The position numbers and the translations under genes were made by a program. A model generated the notes under the pieces. That model was not told where the DNA came from. It ran no database searches and worked only from the letters and a program-made list of their open reading frames with translations. From NCBI GenBank assembly GCA_963969495.1, contig OZ018333.1, forward strand, positions 89,767,865-89,831,864: a stretch of DNA of 64,000 nt, given 5' to 3'. Numbering within the stretch: the stretch's first letter is position 1; every line of letters begins with the position of its first letter. Origin of the DNA: Ceratothoa steindachneri (Eukaryota; Arthropoda; Malacostraca; Isopoda; Cymothoidae). Positions 12,105 to 24,372 of the stretch are shown piece after piece.

Positions 12105-13020
12105 CGAGGGGCAGTCAATAAGTTTTGCAATTCGGATATGAGGAAAAGTGTTTTATTATTTTTCAATATAACTACCCTCGACTTCAATGCACTTGCGCCA
12201 CTTGTCCCTGAGGCTTCGAATTCCCCACAACCAGAAATCTCCCGACTGCCGTTCAATCCACTCCTGGACGGCGAACTGGACATCTTCATCGTCCCCAAAC
12301 CAGCGTCCATGGAGTGCAGCCTTGAGCTGGCGGAATAAAAAGTAGTCGCTGGGGGCCAGATCTGGAATGTAAGGAAAGGGCTGAGCTCCTCGAATCCGCA
12401 CTCGCGCATGGCAGCTTGTGCAACTCTGGCCTTGTGGATTTGACGACGTTGAAGTCGATCATGGGGCGTGAGGTTTCTAGGGACCCAATGGGCAGATACC
12501 TTAGTCATGGCCAAATTGTCGTGGATGATGTTGATAACACTTCCATGTGATATTCCAAGTTCTCGCTCGATTTCTTGGACCTTCACCCGTCTCGATTTTC
12601 GAAGATCATCCTCTCCACACGGGCCACATTGTTTTCGTTGGTCACGTCTGACGGGCGTCCTGGACGGGGGTCATCTTCAAGGGACTCACGACCATGGCAG
12701 AACTCCCTATTCCAGCGAGCAATGGTTGCATAGGAAGGGGCGGTGTCGGTGTATACTGCAACCATGCGTTCATGGATCTCTTTTGCATTCTTGCCTTCCT
12801 TGGTCAAAAATTTGATCACTGCGCGGTGCTCAACCTTCTCCATTGTTGAAAAATTTGTGACTGACGATCTGCGATCAGCTACTGCTTCTTAAATATACGA
12901 GGCAGGAGCGTGCAGCTGCAGGTCCTCACTTTCATAACTTGTCCTAACACCCCCACAAACAGCCATCCCCCTTCCTCTGTTTTGCCCTACCGATTCGCAA
13001 AACCTATTGACCACCCCTCG
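12105..13020 (-). mobile_element. Deletion-derivative mariner-like element, 916 bp
   Basis: The ends are cgaggggcagtcaataagtt on the left and the inverse of cgaggggtggtcaataggtt on the right, each next to TA (12103-12104, 13021-13022). It sits inside the 33-bp minisatellite. The internal gene lacks its catalytic centre, so it can only have moved with a transposase from elsewhere. Confidence 0.9.
12156..12843 (-). pseudogene. Mariner-like transposase with central deletion
   Basis: The N-terminus is intact from the ATG at 12843: MEKVEHRAVIKFLTKEGKNA, a first HTH, then the GRPSD linker and a second HTH (IERELGISHGSVINIIHDNL) with one frame change near 12585. After HWVPRNLTPHDRLQRRQIHK the sequence jumps to ARVAQAAMRECGFEEL, then in another frame PDLAPSDYFLFRQLKAALHG to the stop at 12156. 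The stretch that normally carries the first two catalytic aspartates is gone, leaving only the third (SDYF block). The HTH part could still bind terminal repeats and act as a repressor, but that is inference. Confidence 0.85.
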
Positions 13021-13140
13021 TATTTGCCATTCCCTTGCATTTGGTTTAATTACATACTTGCTATTCTTTTGCATAAGTTTGATTACATACTAGCCATTCT
13101 CTTGCATTATGTTGATTACATACTTGCCATCTTTAATTGA
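13021..13140. repeat. Minisatellite continuation (33-bp period)
   Basis: The array interrupted by the mariner resumes here. It aligns unit by unit, inverted, with 21775-21890. Confidence 0.85.
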
Positions 13141-13450
13141 AGAAGTACCATTTTAAATGTCGCAAAACGCTTCATTTGTCTTTGAAAAACGCCAAAATCA
13201 TCGACCAAGAAACAATTTAAATCGACAGGCAATTTTGGCCTCTACAAACAACATGCAAAAAATACAGGGCCAAAACGATAACCAGCAGACTACCACAAAC
13301 CCTCGACTGAAAATATTCACTGTTAGAGGCACGACCATCTTTAAAGTGTTATGGTAGCGAACACCTGAGGCCCAGAGACAGTTTGTATCGAGACTTCCGA
13401 GAACCATACTCCTACCAATACGAGAACCTAACATCTCCCACAGGAGATCT

Positions 13451-13896
13451 GTGGAGAAAGCGGTGAAGTTGGAGGAAGTGCAAATGTGGTATTTCGGCCG
13501 GGAGGGAAAACTCGCACCGTTGGGGCCAGGAGAGCACACAGCCCCCCAGATGTCAGCAACAGCAATGGGGCCCAAGCTAAAAATAAATTTGAGGGTTAGA
13601 AAAGGGACCTCAACATGGGGGGAATGGTGGAGGCGGGTTAAAAACCACCTTTTTAACCGGAGACAAGAGGATTGGAGTTGATCCATCAGCTCTCGGCCGC
13701 GACCAAGGTTGGGAGGCGACTAGCCTACAAATTTAGTTACCGGCTAAGAAAATTAGGCGGAAAGAAGCTGAGGAAAACCGGGGGAAGAAGTCTGGAAGTA
13801 AGGAAGCCCAAGTGGTTTGAACACTTTTTGAGAACATTGGGAGGAATGGAGTGGGAAGGGCGTAGCACCGCTCCAAGCGCCAGGTATAATAGTTAA
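13451..13896 (+). pseudogene. Unknown conserved coding-like region, left arm
   Basis: Two adjacent frames here (13451-13681 and 13672-13896) contain GEHTAPQMSATAMGPKLKIN, GEWWRRVK, and then LAYKFSYRLRKLGGKKLRKT. The same strings are read on the minus strand of the right arm at 21398-21102 in one continuous frame, so the left copy has a frameshift near 13675. The product would be basic. I recognise no family. A weaker DNA similarity exists at 42195-42265 (ggagggcaaactcagggtg), so this is part of a dispersed repeat rather than a unique gene. Confidence 0.4.
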
Positions 13897-14092
13897 TTTG
13901 GGATAACCCCCCGCGGAAAAAGAAAAGGGAAAGGAATTTGGAGAGGGATGAAAAATAGATCTGAAATAATGGGAGATATTTGAGGCAGCGGCGCTCGGTC
14001 GAGGAGGCGCCGTAGTTGTTTTCAAATCCAGAGGAATAACGGGGAAAGAGAGAAGAAGAAAAAGAAAGATTACAGGTTATTCTTAACGCCAA

Positions 14093-16014
<1,922 letters not shown>

Positions 16015-16499
16015 GGAAAGAAAGAGAAGCTCTGACAGCAGAAACATAGAAAGTGAGAGAGAACGATAGACAGACAGAGAGAGAATTATGGAGCGGATTT
16101 CGTTAGTCATTTCCGAAGTGATTGTACCAAAGAAGGGCACCGAACAAAAGGGGATTAGTTTAGTGGTCGTGGATTTAATTACAGTCGGATTAACATAGAA
16201 GTCAAGGCTCTTCTTCATGTGGCAGCTTTGCTTAAGAGTTCAAAACACTCTTGAAGGAAAACGCAATCGTTTGGGAACTTTGGTTTCCGGGGAACCGCCC
16301 ATCCACGACCTCCTAAGGAGGAGTCTCTCAGTGACCACACTAACAAACATTCACTTTTCCTTCAATATATCATATTTAGACCAGCCAAAATTCGAGGAAA
16401 ACTAAATATTTTTCCCTTAAACCAATTTTCTATTTAGAATCTTTCAAAATTGATTCATTTTCGTATAAACTGAAAAAAAAGACCTTAGAAGATGAACAT

Positions 16500-16660
16500 T
16501 TAAGAAAATTGAAAAAGCTCACTTCTGTTTTAGATAGGCAAAAAGGCCGTGTCATTTTTATTTTCTTTTTATTATTCAATATTTGAGGTACTTTACTTTT
16601 GATCTTTGTCTCCCAACTGTGATACCGAGTTTATATAAGTAATCGCGTGGTTGTGTTTTC
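16500..16660 (+). promoter_or_regulatory. TATA promoter-like unit U1, left arm
   Basis: tatataag at 16632-16639 lies 120 bp upstream of the ATG at 16752 and is followed by a conserved gtaatcgcgtgg. The preceding 150 bp (gaaaaagctc...aggcaaaaaggcc...caatattt) are also similar to the upstream region of unit U2, so U1 and U2 are paralogous. The right arm conserves the unit inverted, with its TATA at 20064-20071. Promoter activity is inferred. Confidence 0.5.
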
Positions 16661-16751
16661 TCGGTCGACCGCATCATTTTCACGAGCTCCTGACCTCCTG
16701 AAAAATTGTTCATCTCTCAATTCAATTTTTTGATCATTCTCCTAAATAGAG

Positions 16752-17015
16752 ATGGAAGGATTAGATGCGATAGAAAGGATGTGGGAGGAGGATCAAGAAT
16801 ATGACAGAGTAAATGAGTTTAAACGTCAGGTTTGCGAAGGAAGGATTGAATTTTATAGATAGATGAGTCGGGTTTCAAGAAGGCCAAGACTTACAACCAT
16901 AACAGAAGAATATGTTAAGGAGGAGAAAAAGAAGAGAATTACGAAAAAGAACAGAATTAGGAACATCTTCTTATCTTGTTTTTGTTGTTTACGAAAGAAA
17001 GAGGGAAATGAATGA
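16752..17015 (+). CDS. Unknown small protein, left-arm copy (one internal stop)
   Basis: The ATG at 16752 opens MEGLDAIERMWEEDQ, then EFKRQVCEGRIEFYR, a TAG stop (16860), and then a Met-Ser and VSRRPRLTTITEEYVKEEKK to SCFCCLRKKEGNE and TGA at 17015. The right-arm partner (19931-19677) has the same frame without the stop. Length differences between the copies are whole codons (12, about 6-9 and 6 nt), as expected if the frame was under selection before decay. The protein is rich in Glu, Arg and Lys and ends in a Cys-Cys basic tail. I recognise no family. Confidence 0.45.
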
Positions 17016-17053
17016 GGAAAAGGATGAAAATATAAGAAAATAATAATATACTC

Positions 17054-17054
<1 letters not shown>

Positions 17055-17125
<71 letters not shown>
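17055..17125. repeat. TA array
   Basis: A (TA)n tract of about 70 bp is present only in the left arm. The homologous right-arm position (about 19637-19650) has just a few TA units. Confidence 0.95.
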
Positions 17126-17128
<3 letters not shown>

Positions 17129-17469
17129 AAGCTCGTAGAATATAGGGAGTGGAAGTAATAATGAGAGTATAATTATTTTTCTTTAACCTGAGATCTGATT
17201 TATTTATTTATTCATAAAATAATCCGAGAGTTTCTCCATTTATAAATCTTTACAAAATGAATTCTTTTAATTATTGTAAATGAAAATAGATATTTTAAAA
17301 GGCCGTAAATTTTCAATAACAAAAAAGATGTTCGTGCGGTGTCACGAACCCCCGGCTATGACTAAAACCCCGAGGGTTGGCACGTCCTCCCCAATCCAGT
17401 GCCCCGACAGTACCATGTGCGTTTCTTCTCTCTCTTGTCATCCTTTTCACCTCTCTTTAATCTCTCATT

Positions 17470-17715
17470 TTATTTGACGCGCTTATATAGACCCAATGAA
17501 GAGGGATAGGTGGTCTTAAACACTCTAAATTAAAATGGTCTTGGCACCCATCCTTAAATATTGATTAGTTGAGGAAAAGGTAAAATGCCATGGCCTTTTG
17601 GCTATCAATAAAAGATAGGAGCTTTTTCAGTTCTAGAAAATGTTGATCTCCTAATGTCTTTCATTCAGCTCATTGGAAAGTGACGAAATGTTTCTAAAAT
17701 TGAATGGGTTTAAGG
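17470..17715 (-). promoter_or_regulatory. TATA promoter-like unit U2, left arm
   Basis: On the minus strand, tatataag (17489-17482) is followed by cgcgtcaaataaaatgag. The right arm has the same unit on the plus strand, with its TATA at 19281-19288. Within this arm U2 points toward U1, so the two would transcribe convergently across the small ORF. No long frame follows U2. Confidence 0.45.
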
Positions 17716-17730
17716 AAATGGGGTTGAAAA

Positions 17731-19040
17731 AGAGGGGCAGGCTGCATTCACGGTATTTAAATTAAACCCACTAAACTGATGCAAACTGAGGTCAATAAAT
17801 ATTGGAAGGGGCGAAAAAGCGATCATTGGGTGTCAAGTATATAGATTTCAGTGAACTACTCGTTTCTTCTTATTATTGGGATACATATTTGTTTGAAAAG
17901 GAGATCCTGGCCGTTTAGGCTGCAGAAATATTCTCTTTCCGGTAGCCAGGGAAATATGCCTCCAAAATTAAAAACACATCTTCTTCTGTCTCTTTCATTT
18001 CAGTGTGGACACAATTCTGCGGGTTCTAACTACACCGAGCCTCATCCTGTTCTAAGTTCTGAATAAAGGGCACAATTACTGCTCGTGACTATACCACAGG
18101 CCAATCTCTCCATCGCATGAGCGCTTTGAAGAATACAAATCGGCCACACTCCTTCCAAGACTCCTTATAATTGAAAGAAGCAGAAGTACAGGAAGGTGGA
18201 GGTGAACTCCGGTCAATTACAAGGCCACCCTAAAAGGGGAGCACCAGTAAGAGAACCCCAATTTCCTCGGTTCTACCTAAAGCTTCTTGTGGGTATAAAA
18301 TGGATGCCCTCTTGCAGATGACGAGCTAAGGCAAGCCACAAGAGTGCCTCGTCAGTCTGGCGTTTAGAGGCAATGGAAGAAGTGGACTCGCGTGCAGCAC
18401 CAGATCTTCGGGCTAATTAATGTTGTAGAGAGGCGGTGGCTTGCTTTCTCACCTTTCACTTGTTATTTGCCTTCAAAAAATCATACTTTGGTGAAGGGGG
18501 AGGGGGACTTCAACACACCTTCGAGGGATACAAGAGTGTCCTTCAACCAACGCGCATTACCTGTGTGGCTGGGTGCACGATTTATACCTGATATAATATC
18601 TGGTTTCATTCTTAGGTTTTCTAACTACTTAGTGGGGAAAGTTGTGGTACTACACGTGGACACACGGTACACTTTAACTATATTCATGAGTATATAGTGA
18701 ATAGATGAATATTGGGGGGAAATGTAGGTTCACTTAGAGGTTGAAAACATAGGTAGGCGTAGATAGAAATCATTGGTTCACATTCAATAGTACTTCAATG
18801 CATAGATGTATTGAGAGGAGAGGATAGAGGGTGAAGTGAAATGAAAAATCATAGGATATTTAAAGGTCTATATTTTAAAGGGGTCCAGTTTTATTAATTA
18901 ATAAAATTGATTATTGTTATTTTCCTTTCATGCTTAATATTTTTTTGTTTTGTCCCTCAATTGCCCATTTTTCATTTTCTAAAGCACTCGTTCAATATTC
19001 CATTTTCAATCCGGCCAAAATTGGCAAAAGAATAAATAGT
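17731..19040. other. Central spacer of the giant palindrome
   Basis: These 1310 bp have no inverted partner. They include a TATA-like string, gggtataaaatgg, at about 18291-18303, and weak open frames such as 18392-18697, which show no recognisable motif. The segment around 18990-19040 (ccggccaaaattgg) is similar to the upstream edge of unit U1 near 16384, so the right arm of U2 may extend further than its left counterpart. Confidence 0.6.
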
Positions 19041-19099
19041 TTTCAACCCCATTTCCTTAAACCCATTTAATTTTAGAAACATTTCGTCACTTTCCAATG

Positions 19100-19300
19100 A
19101 GCTGAATGAAAGACATTAGGAGATAAATATTTTCTAGAACTGAAAAAGCTCCTATCTTTTATTGATAGCCAAAAGGCCATGGCATTTTACCTTTTCCTCA
19201 ACTAATCAATATTTAAGGATGGGTGCCAAGACCATTTTATTTTAGAGTGTTTAAGACCACCTATCCCTCTTCATTGGGTCTATATAAGCGCGTCAAATAA
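19100..19300 (+). promoter_or_regulatory. TATA promoter-like unit U2, right arm
   Basis: tctatataagcgcgtc places the TATA at 19281-19288. The upstream 180 bp match both the left-arm U2 (inverted) and, more distantly, U1. A short open frame starting MVLSGHWIGEDVPTL (near 19354) is also present in the left arm, but it is only 24 codons. Confidence 0.45.
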
Positions 19301-19676
19301 AATGAGAGATTAAAGAGAGGTGAAAAGGATGACAAGAGAGAGAAGAAACGCACATGGTACTGTCGGGGCACTGGATTGGGGAGGACGTGCCAACCCTCCG
19401 GGTTTTATTCGTAACCGGAGGTTCGTGACACCACCAGAATATCTTTTTTGTTATTGACAAATTGAGGCCTTTTAAAAAAACTATTTTCATCTACTTTGAT
19501 TAAAAGAATTCATTTTGTAAAGATTTTAAAGGGAGAAACTCAGTTTAAAGGTTTAAAGAAAAAATTATACCCTCATTATTACTTTATTTATCTATTATGC
19601 AAGCTTTCACTCCATATATTCTATGAGTTTATCACAAATATATATTATTATTTCCTTATATTTTCATTCTTTTTCC

Positions 19677-19931
19677 TCATTCATTTCTCTCGTTCTTCCG
19701 TAAACAACAAAACCAAGATTCGAAGATGTTCCTAATTCTATTCTTAATTCTCTTCTTTTTCTCCTCCTTAACACATTCCTCTCTTATGGGGCTAAGTCTT
19801 GTCCTTCTCGAAACCCGAGTTGGTGTTCGATAAAATCGATAAAAGGGAATCCTTCCTTCCCAAACCTGACGTCTAAACTCCTCCATTACTCTGTCCTCTT
19901 CCTCCCACATCCTTCCTCTCGGTCCTTCCAT
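19677..19931 (-). CDS. Unknown small protein (84 aa), right-arm copy
   Basis: The ATG at 19931 opens MEGPRGRMWEEEDRVMEEFR, continues RQVWEGRIPFYRFYRTPTRV, and ends WFCCLRKNERNE. The first part is acidic and probably helical, the middle is basic (VKEEKKKRIKNRIRNIF), and the end has a double Cys. The frame is fully open, unlike the left-arm copy. U1's inverted TATA lies 133-140 bp upstream (20064-20071). No known domain is recognised. It could be a decayed gag-like start or a gene proper to the palindrome. Coding status rests on frame conservation between the arms. Confidence 0.5.
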   Translation of the reverse strand: MEGPRGRMWEEEDRVMEEFRRQVWEGRIPFYRFYRTPTRVSRRTRLSPIREECVKEEKKKRIKNRIRNIFESWFCCLRKNERNE

Positions 19932-20049
19932 CTTTTTTTAGGAGACGATGAAAACTTGAAGTCAAAGCGAGGGCAATTTTCAGGAGGTCAGGAGCTCGTG
20001 AAAAGGATGCGGTCGACCGGAATCAAGCTTCTCCACAACCGACCAAACA

Positions 20050-20220
20050 CAACCACGCGATTACTTATATAAACTCGGTATCACAGTTGGGAGACAAAGA
20101 TCAAAAGTAAAGTACCTCAAATATTGAATAATAAAAAGAAAAGTAAAATGACGCGGCCTTTTTGCCTATCTATAAAAGAAGTGAGCTTTTTCAATTTCCT
20201 TAAATGTTCATCTTCTAAGG
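20050..20220 (-). promoter_or_regulatory. TATA promoter-like unit U1, right arm
   Basis: The minus strand reads tatataag at 20071-20064 followed by taatcgcgtgg, as in the left arm at 16632. It would drive the 84-aa frame at 19931-19677. Confidence 0.5.
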
Positions 20221-20689
20221 TCTTTTTTTCAGTTTATTCGAAAATGAATCAATTTTGAAAGATTCTAAAAAGAAAATTGGTTTAAGGGAAAAATATTTAG
20301 TTTTCCTCGAATTTTGGCTGGTCTAAATATGATATATTGAAGGAAAAGTGAATGTTTGTTAGTGTGGTCACTGAGAGACTCCTCCTTAGGAGGTCGCTGG
20401 ATGGGCGGTTCCCCGGAAACCAAAGTTCCCAAACGATTGCGTTTTCCTTCAAGAGTGTTTTGAACTCTTAAGCGAAGCTGCCACATAAGGAAGAGCCTTG
20501 ACTTCTATGTTAATCCGACTGTAATTAAATCCACGACCACTAAACTAATCCCCTTTTGTTCGGTGCCCTTCTTTGGTACAATCACTTCGGAAATGACTAA
20601 CGAAATCCGCTCCATAATTCTCTCTCTGTCTGTCTATCGTTCTCTCTCACTTTCTATGTTTCTGCTGTCAGACCTTCTCTTTATTTCCC

Positions 20690-20815
<126 letters not shown>

Positions 20816-20843
20816 ATATTTGATTGTCGTTAAGAATAACTTA

Positions 20844-21398
20844 TTACCTTCTTCTTCTTCTTCTTCTCTCTTTCCCCCTAATTCCTCTGGATTTGAAGAC
20901 AACAACGGCGCCTCCTCGACCGAGCGCCGCTGCCTCAATTATCTGGATTATTTCAGATCCATTTTTCATCCCTCTCCAACTTCCTTTCCTTTTTCTTTTC
21001 CCGCTGGGGGTCACCCCAAATTGACTATTATACCTGGCGATTGGAGCAGTGCTACGCTCTTCCTGTCCTAGTCCTCCCGGTGTTCTCAAAAGGTGTTGGA
21101 ACTACCTGGGCTTTCTTACTTCCAGACTTCTTCCCCCGGTTTTCCTCAGCTTCTTTCCGCCTAATTTTCTTGGCCGGTAACTATATTTGTAGGCTAGTCG
21201 CATCACAACCTTGGTCGCGGCCGAGAGCTGATGGATCAACCCCAATCCTCTTGTCTCCGGTTGAGAAGGTGGTTTTTCAACCCGCCTCCACCATTCCCCT
21301 CGTGTTGAGGTCCCTTTTCTAACCCTCAAATTTATTTTTAGCTTGGGCCCCATTGTGGTAGTTGACATCTTGGGGGCTGTGTGTTCTCCTAGCCCCAA
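20844..21398 (-). pseudogene. Unknown conserved coding-like region, right arm
   Basis: The frame 21398-21102 reads GEHTAPKMSTTTMGPKLKIN through LAYKYSYRPRKLGGKKLRKT. A second frame, 21089-20844, reads SARYNSQ-like sequence, then PSGKRKRKGSWRGMKNG. The left arm conserves most of the residues. The product would be strongly basic. The frames are interrupted between 21102 and 21089. Function is unknown. Confidence 0.4.
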
Positions 21399-21774
21399 CG
21401 GTGGGAGTTTTCCCTCTCGACTCTAATACTACAGTTGCACTTCCCCCAACTTCACCGCTTTCTCCACAGATCTCCTGTGGGAGATGTTAGGTTCTTGTAG
21501 TGGTAGGAGTAGGGTTCTCGGAAGTCTCGATACAAACTGTCTCTCGGCTTCAGTGGTTCGCTACCATAACACTCTAGAGATGTTCGTGTTACTTCTTGGT
21601 CAGTCGAGGGTTTGTAGTAGTCTGCTGGTTATGGTTTGGGCCCTGTATTATTTTTATGTTGTTCTTAGAGGCAAAAATTGCCTGTCGATTTTAACTCTTT
21701 CTTGGTCGCTGATTTTGGTGTTTTTCAAAGACAAATGAAGCGTTTTGCGACTTTTAAAATGGTACTTCTTCAAT

Positions 21775-21930
21775 TCAAAATGGCAAGTATGTAATTAACA
21801 TAATGCAAGAGAATGGCTAGTATGTAATCAAACTTATGGAAAAGAATGGCAAGTATGTTATTAAACCAATGCAAGAGATTAGCAAGTGAAAGTAGGTAAT
21901 CAACTTAATGCAAAAGAATAGCAAGTATTT
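21775..21930. repeat. Minisatellite (33-bp period), inverted relative to 11620
   Basis: Units of the form gcaagtatgtaattaacata + atgcaagagaatg are the reverse complement of the left-flank array and close the palindrome on the right. Confidence 0.85.
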
Positions 21931-22002
21931 CGCCGATCCTTTTCTCTAGGTGCTCAATACTTTTCATTTGTCCCAAATTCCTTAATGCACTTGTTCTGCT
22001 TA

Positions 22003-22062
<60 letters not shown>

Positions 22063-22586
22063 CGATGAATTGGGACATTTTATAGGGATATCTGAACGTT
22101 GCGCGTCTTTCGTCAATTTTACAAAGATTAGAATAAATATTAATGAGGGAGTTGAAGACTGTCGGCAGTTGAGTTTCGGGGTGAATTTGGAAATCTATAA
22201 AGACTCCAAAATATTCCGACCGCAACTATTCAGACATGAATCCAAAATAGAGAATTCAGTGACAGGATTTTTTGAATTGCAAGACATGGAATGGTTTCGA
22301 ATAGAAGATAATTCAGGCGTAGTAAATGGTGTGCTTGTTTAGTGGGAGAAACCTCGATGCTTACTAATCGTTAATGTGAGTTGGAGAGTGGTTTTATCCA
22401 CGTAGCAGGAATGGTATAGCCTGCACGCAAGAATTGCTAAACCAATAAGGAACCAACGGACCATTTTTGAGAGTTTTTCTTTATGGTTGAGAAAATGTTA
22501 ATAAAAATTAGTGTTAATGATAATTAAGTGAAACTGTCATTGAGGGTATCTCTTAACTAACGCCGACTGTAATTCATTTGTCAATT
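21931..22586. other. TA array (22005-22061) and an unassigned small open frame
   Basis: After the TA tract, an open frame on the plus strand (to TAG at 22342) reads GHFIGISERCASFVNFTKIR and onward for about 90 aa. Its only upstream start is TTG, and no family is recognised. The remainder is unassigned. Confidence 0.35.
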
Positions 22587-22769
22587 TTAATGTAATAGGC
22601 CCAATGTAAGGTATTTTAAATAAAGAGCCATTTTCTCAGGCTTAATGTTGCCATTTGAGCTATTATATAATTTAGCTAAAAATCGTTTGGTAAGTTTGTG
22701 AAGAACTTGGGAAGGAAACAAATTAAATTGACAAAACTTTCTTAGGTAAATGAGTTCTTGGTGGAACAA
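22587..22769 (-). pseudogene. Possible Penelope-like RT fragment
   Basis: The minus strand reads FHQELIYLRKFCQFNLFPSQ, then KRFLAKLYNSSNG and MALYLKYLTLGLLH. Penelope-like proteins have a similar spacer between RT and GIY-YIG, with a helical YLRKF segment and a hydrophobic strand before the nuclease. The piece is short and stands alone, so the call is weak. Confidence 0.35.
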
Positions 22770-23194
22770 AGCCTAGTCAGATCATATTTTGTAGGCTCGA
22801 AAAAGTCTACAAGAAATGGAAGAAATATAAAAATAAGGAAAGTAAAACTGAAGAACTTTATTGCCAAGTAGTGTGGGGGTAGATTTGTGGTATACAGACG
22901 TCGATAGATGACTATTAATGGGTTAAATTTGTACGTCCCAAATGAAAATTTGTGATTGAACTCATGTTCAATAGTAAAATTCATGTTTGGAGGTTGACTG
23001 TTTGGCTCTCGTCGTGTCAACATCTCCGCATCTTCGGCTCCACTCATCATCCTTCCTTGCGTCTTTGACGCTGACTGGGCATTCGTAAGAATTACCCAGC
23101 ATGAGCACACGGTGAAGGGCCCGAGCAGTCCCCTCAAACACGGAGCACGGTCAAGATCTTCAGCCTTCACAACAATCTACGCAAATGGAACGTT
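22770..23194. other. Unassigned sequence
   Basis: No recognisable coding or repeat structure is seen. It may include the 5' region of the retroelement that follows. Confidence 0.3.
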
Positions 23195-23643
23195 TCGTCA
23201 CCACTGAATCTTCAACACGCTATCAAGTGGCGTCCCGGTCAGATCCTTCTCAAGACAGGGTGCCTCATGACTACGTTTCCCGCTTCTGAACCCGTGTGAA
23301 CCTGGTGAACTTGAACTCGTGCTCCGGGAACTAAAAAAAAGAAAGAAATTGACGCCCACCAGTCGTTCATAACTTAAAAGAGCACCGCGACGGCCGGTCT
23401 TCTAGGTAAGAGATCGGGAGGAAATCGCGACTCTCCTCTCTCTTTTCAGATTCCACTCACAGTTGGACCGGGAGGAGTTTATCCGCCTTCATCAACGACT
23501 CTTCCATAACGTTTGGCAACACGGGTGGCGGGTCGCGCTACTTGACGCACGCGAACAACAAGCACTTTGATCGGGCATCATCTTAAGCGAATCCGCCCTT
23601 ACTGAACCACGCGCGCAACAGGTACGCGTACAACCTCCCCAAT

Positions 23644-24347
23644 ATGGATCCTGGGGATTTTCCCAAACTATCCCCATGGGTAGCAGAGGCCGAAAAGGAC
23701 AACGTGGGAGGCCTGCGACGCGCGCGTCACTTCCTCAACGACGTCTCAGGTGATTTGGACTGGCGATGGCGTATGAGAGGCAACCGGATGCGTCGTCACA
23801 TGCAGTTATTGCCTCCCTTAACGAGGCCCTTTCCTTCGGAGAAATTTCGGTCTTTGTCACCATTCCACTTCCCTGAGAAAACGCCTCCTTTTCCGTGGAC
23901 TCGTCCTTCTCCACGCTTCCTGACGTTATATCCCCCCTATCCCTATTAACCCCGTTCAGTCCAGACGAACCTCCTCCTGTGGTGGAAATAGCCGACGTTA
24001 TGGATGAAAACCTGGACGACCAGGTGGAAATTCAAATAGACAACCCGGAGCACTCTTCGCAAGAATTAGGAGGCTTCCGCATTGACGACACTCCCCCAGA
24101 TATCGAGGTCTTTCTTCTCCCCGGCCTAGCGGTACCCACAGTCCTTGAGGTAAACAGGGCTTCTACCACATCTGGATCCTCGAGAAGCTCCCCGCACGTT
24201 TCGCAACAGGGTGATGTGCTACGCGACGTCATGTTTGGCGCCCGGACATCGTCATTCCTCCTCACCACGATAACGCTCTCAAGCAGATGCCGCCGGACAC
24301 TGCGCCTCTGGAGCCAATGGACAACAACAACCACAGGAATGAAATAA
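23644..24347 (+). pseudogene. Gag-like region of the YCDD retroelement
   Basis: Two overlapping frames occur. 23644-23949 starts at an ATG (MDPGDFPKLSPWVAEAEKDN). 23895-24347 is proline/serine-rich with acidic patches (PPPVVEIADVMDENLDDQVE). No zinc knuckle is seen. Assignment rests only on position before the RT. Confidence 0.35.
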
Positions 24348-24372
24348 CGACCAAGAATGCGTCAGCCCGACC

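Noticed and set aside
19354..19430. 24-codon frame MVLSGHWIGEDVPTL shared by both arms
   Set aside because: Too short to separate from the general DNA identity of the arms.
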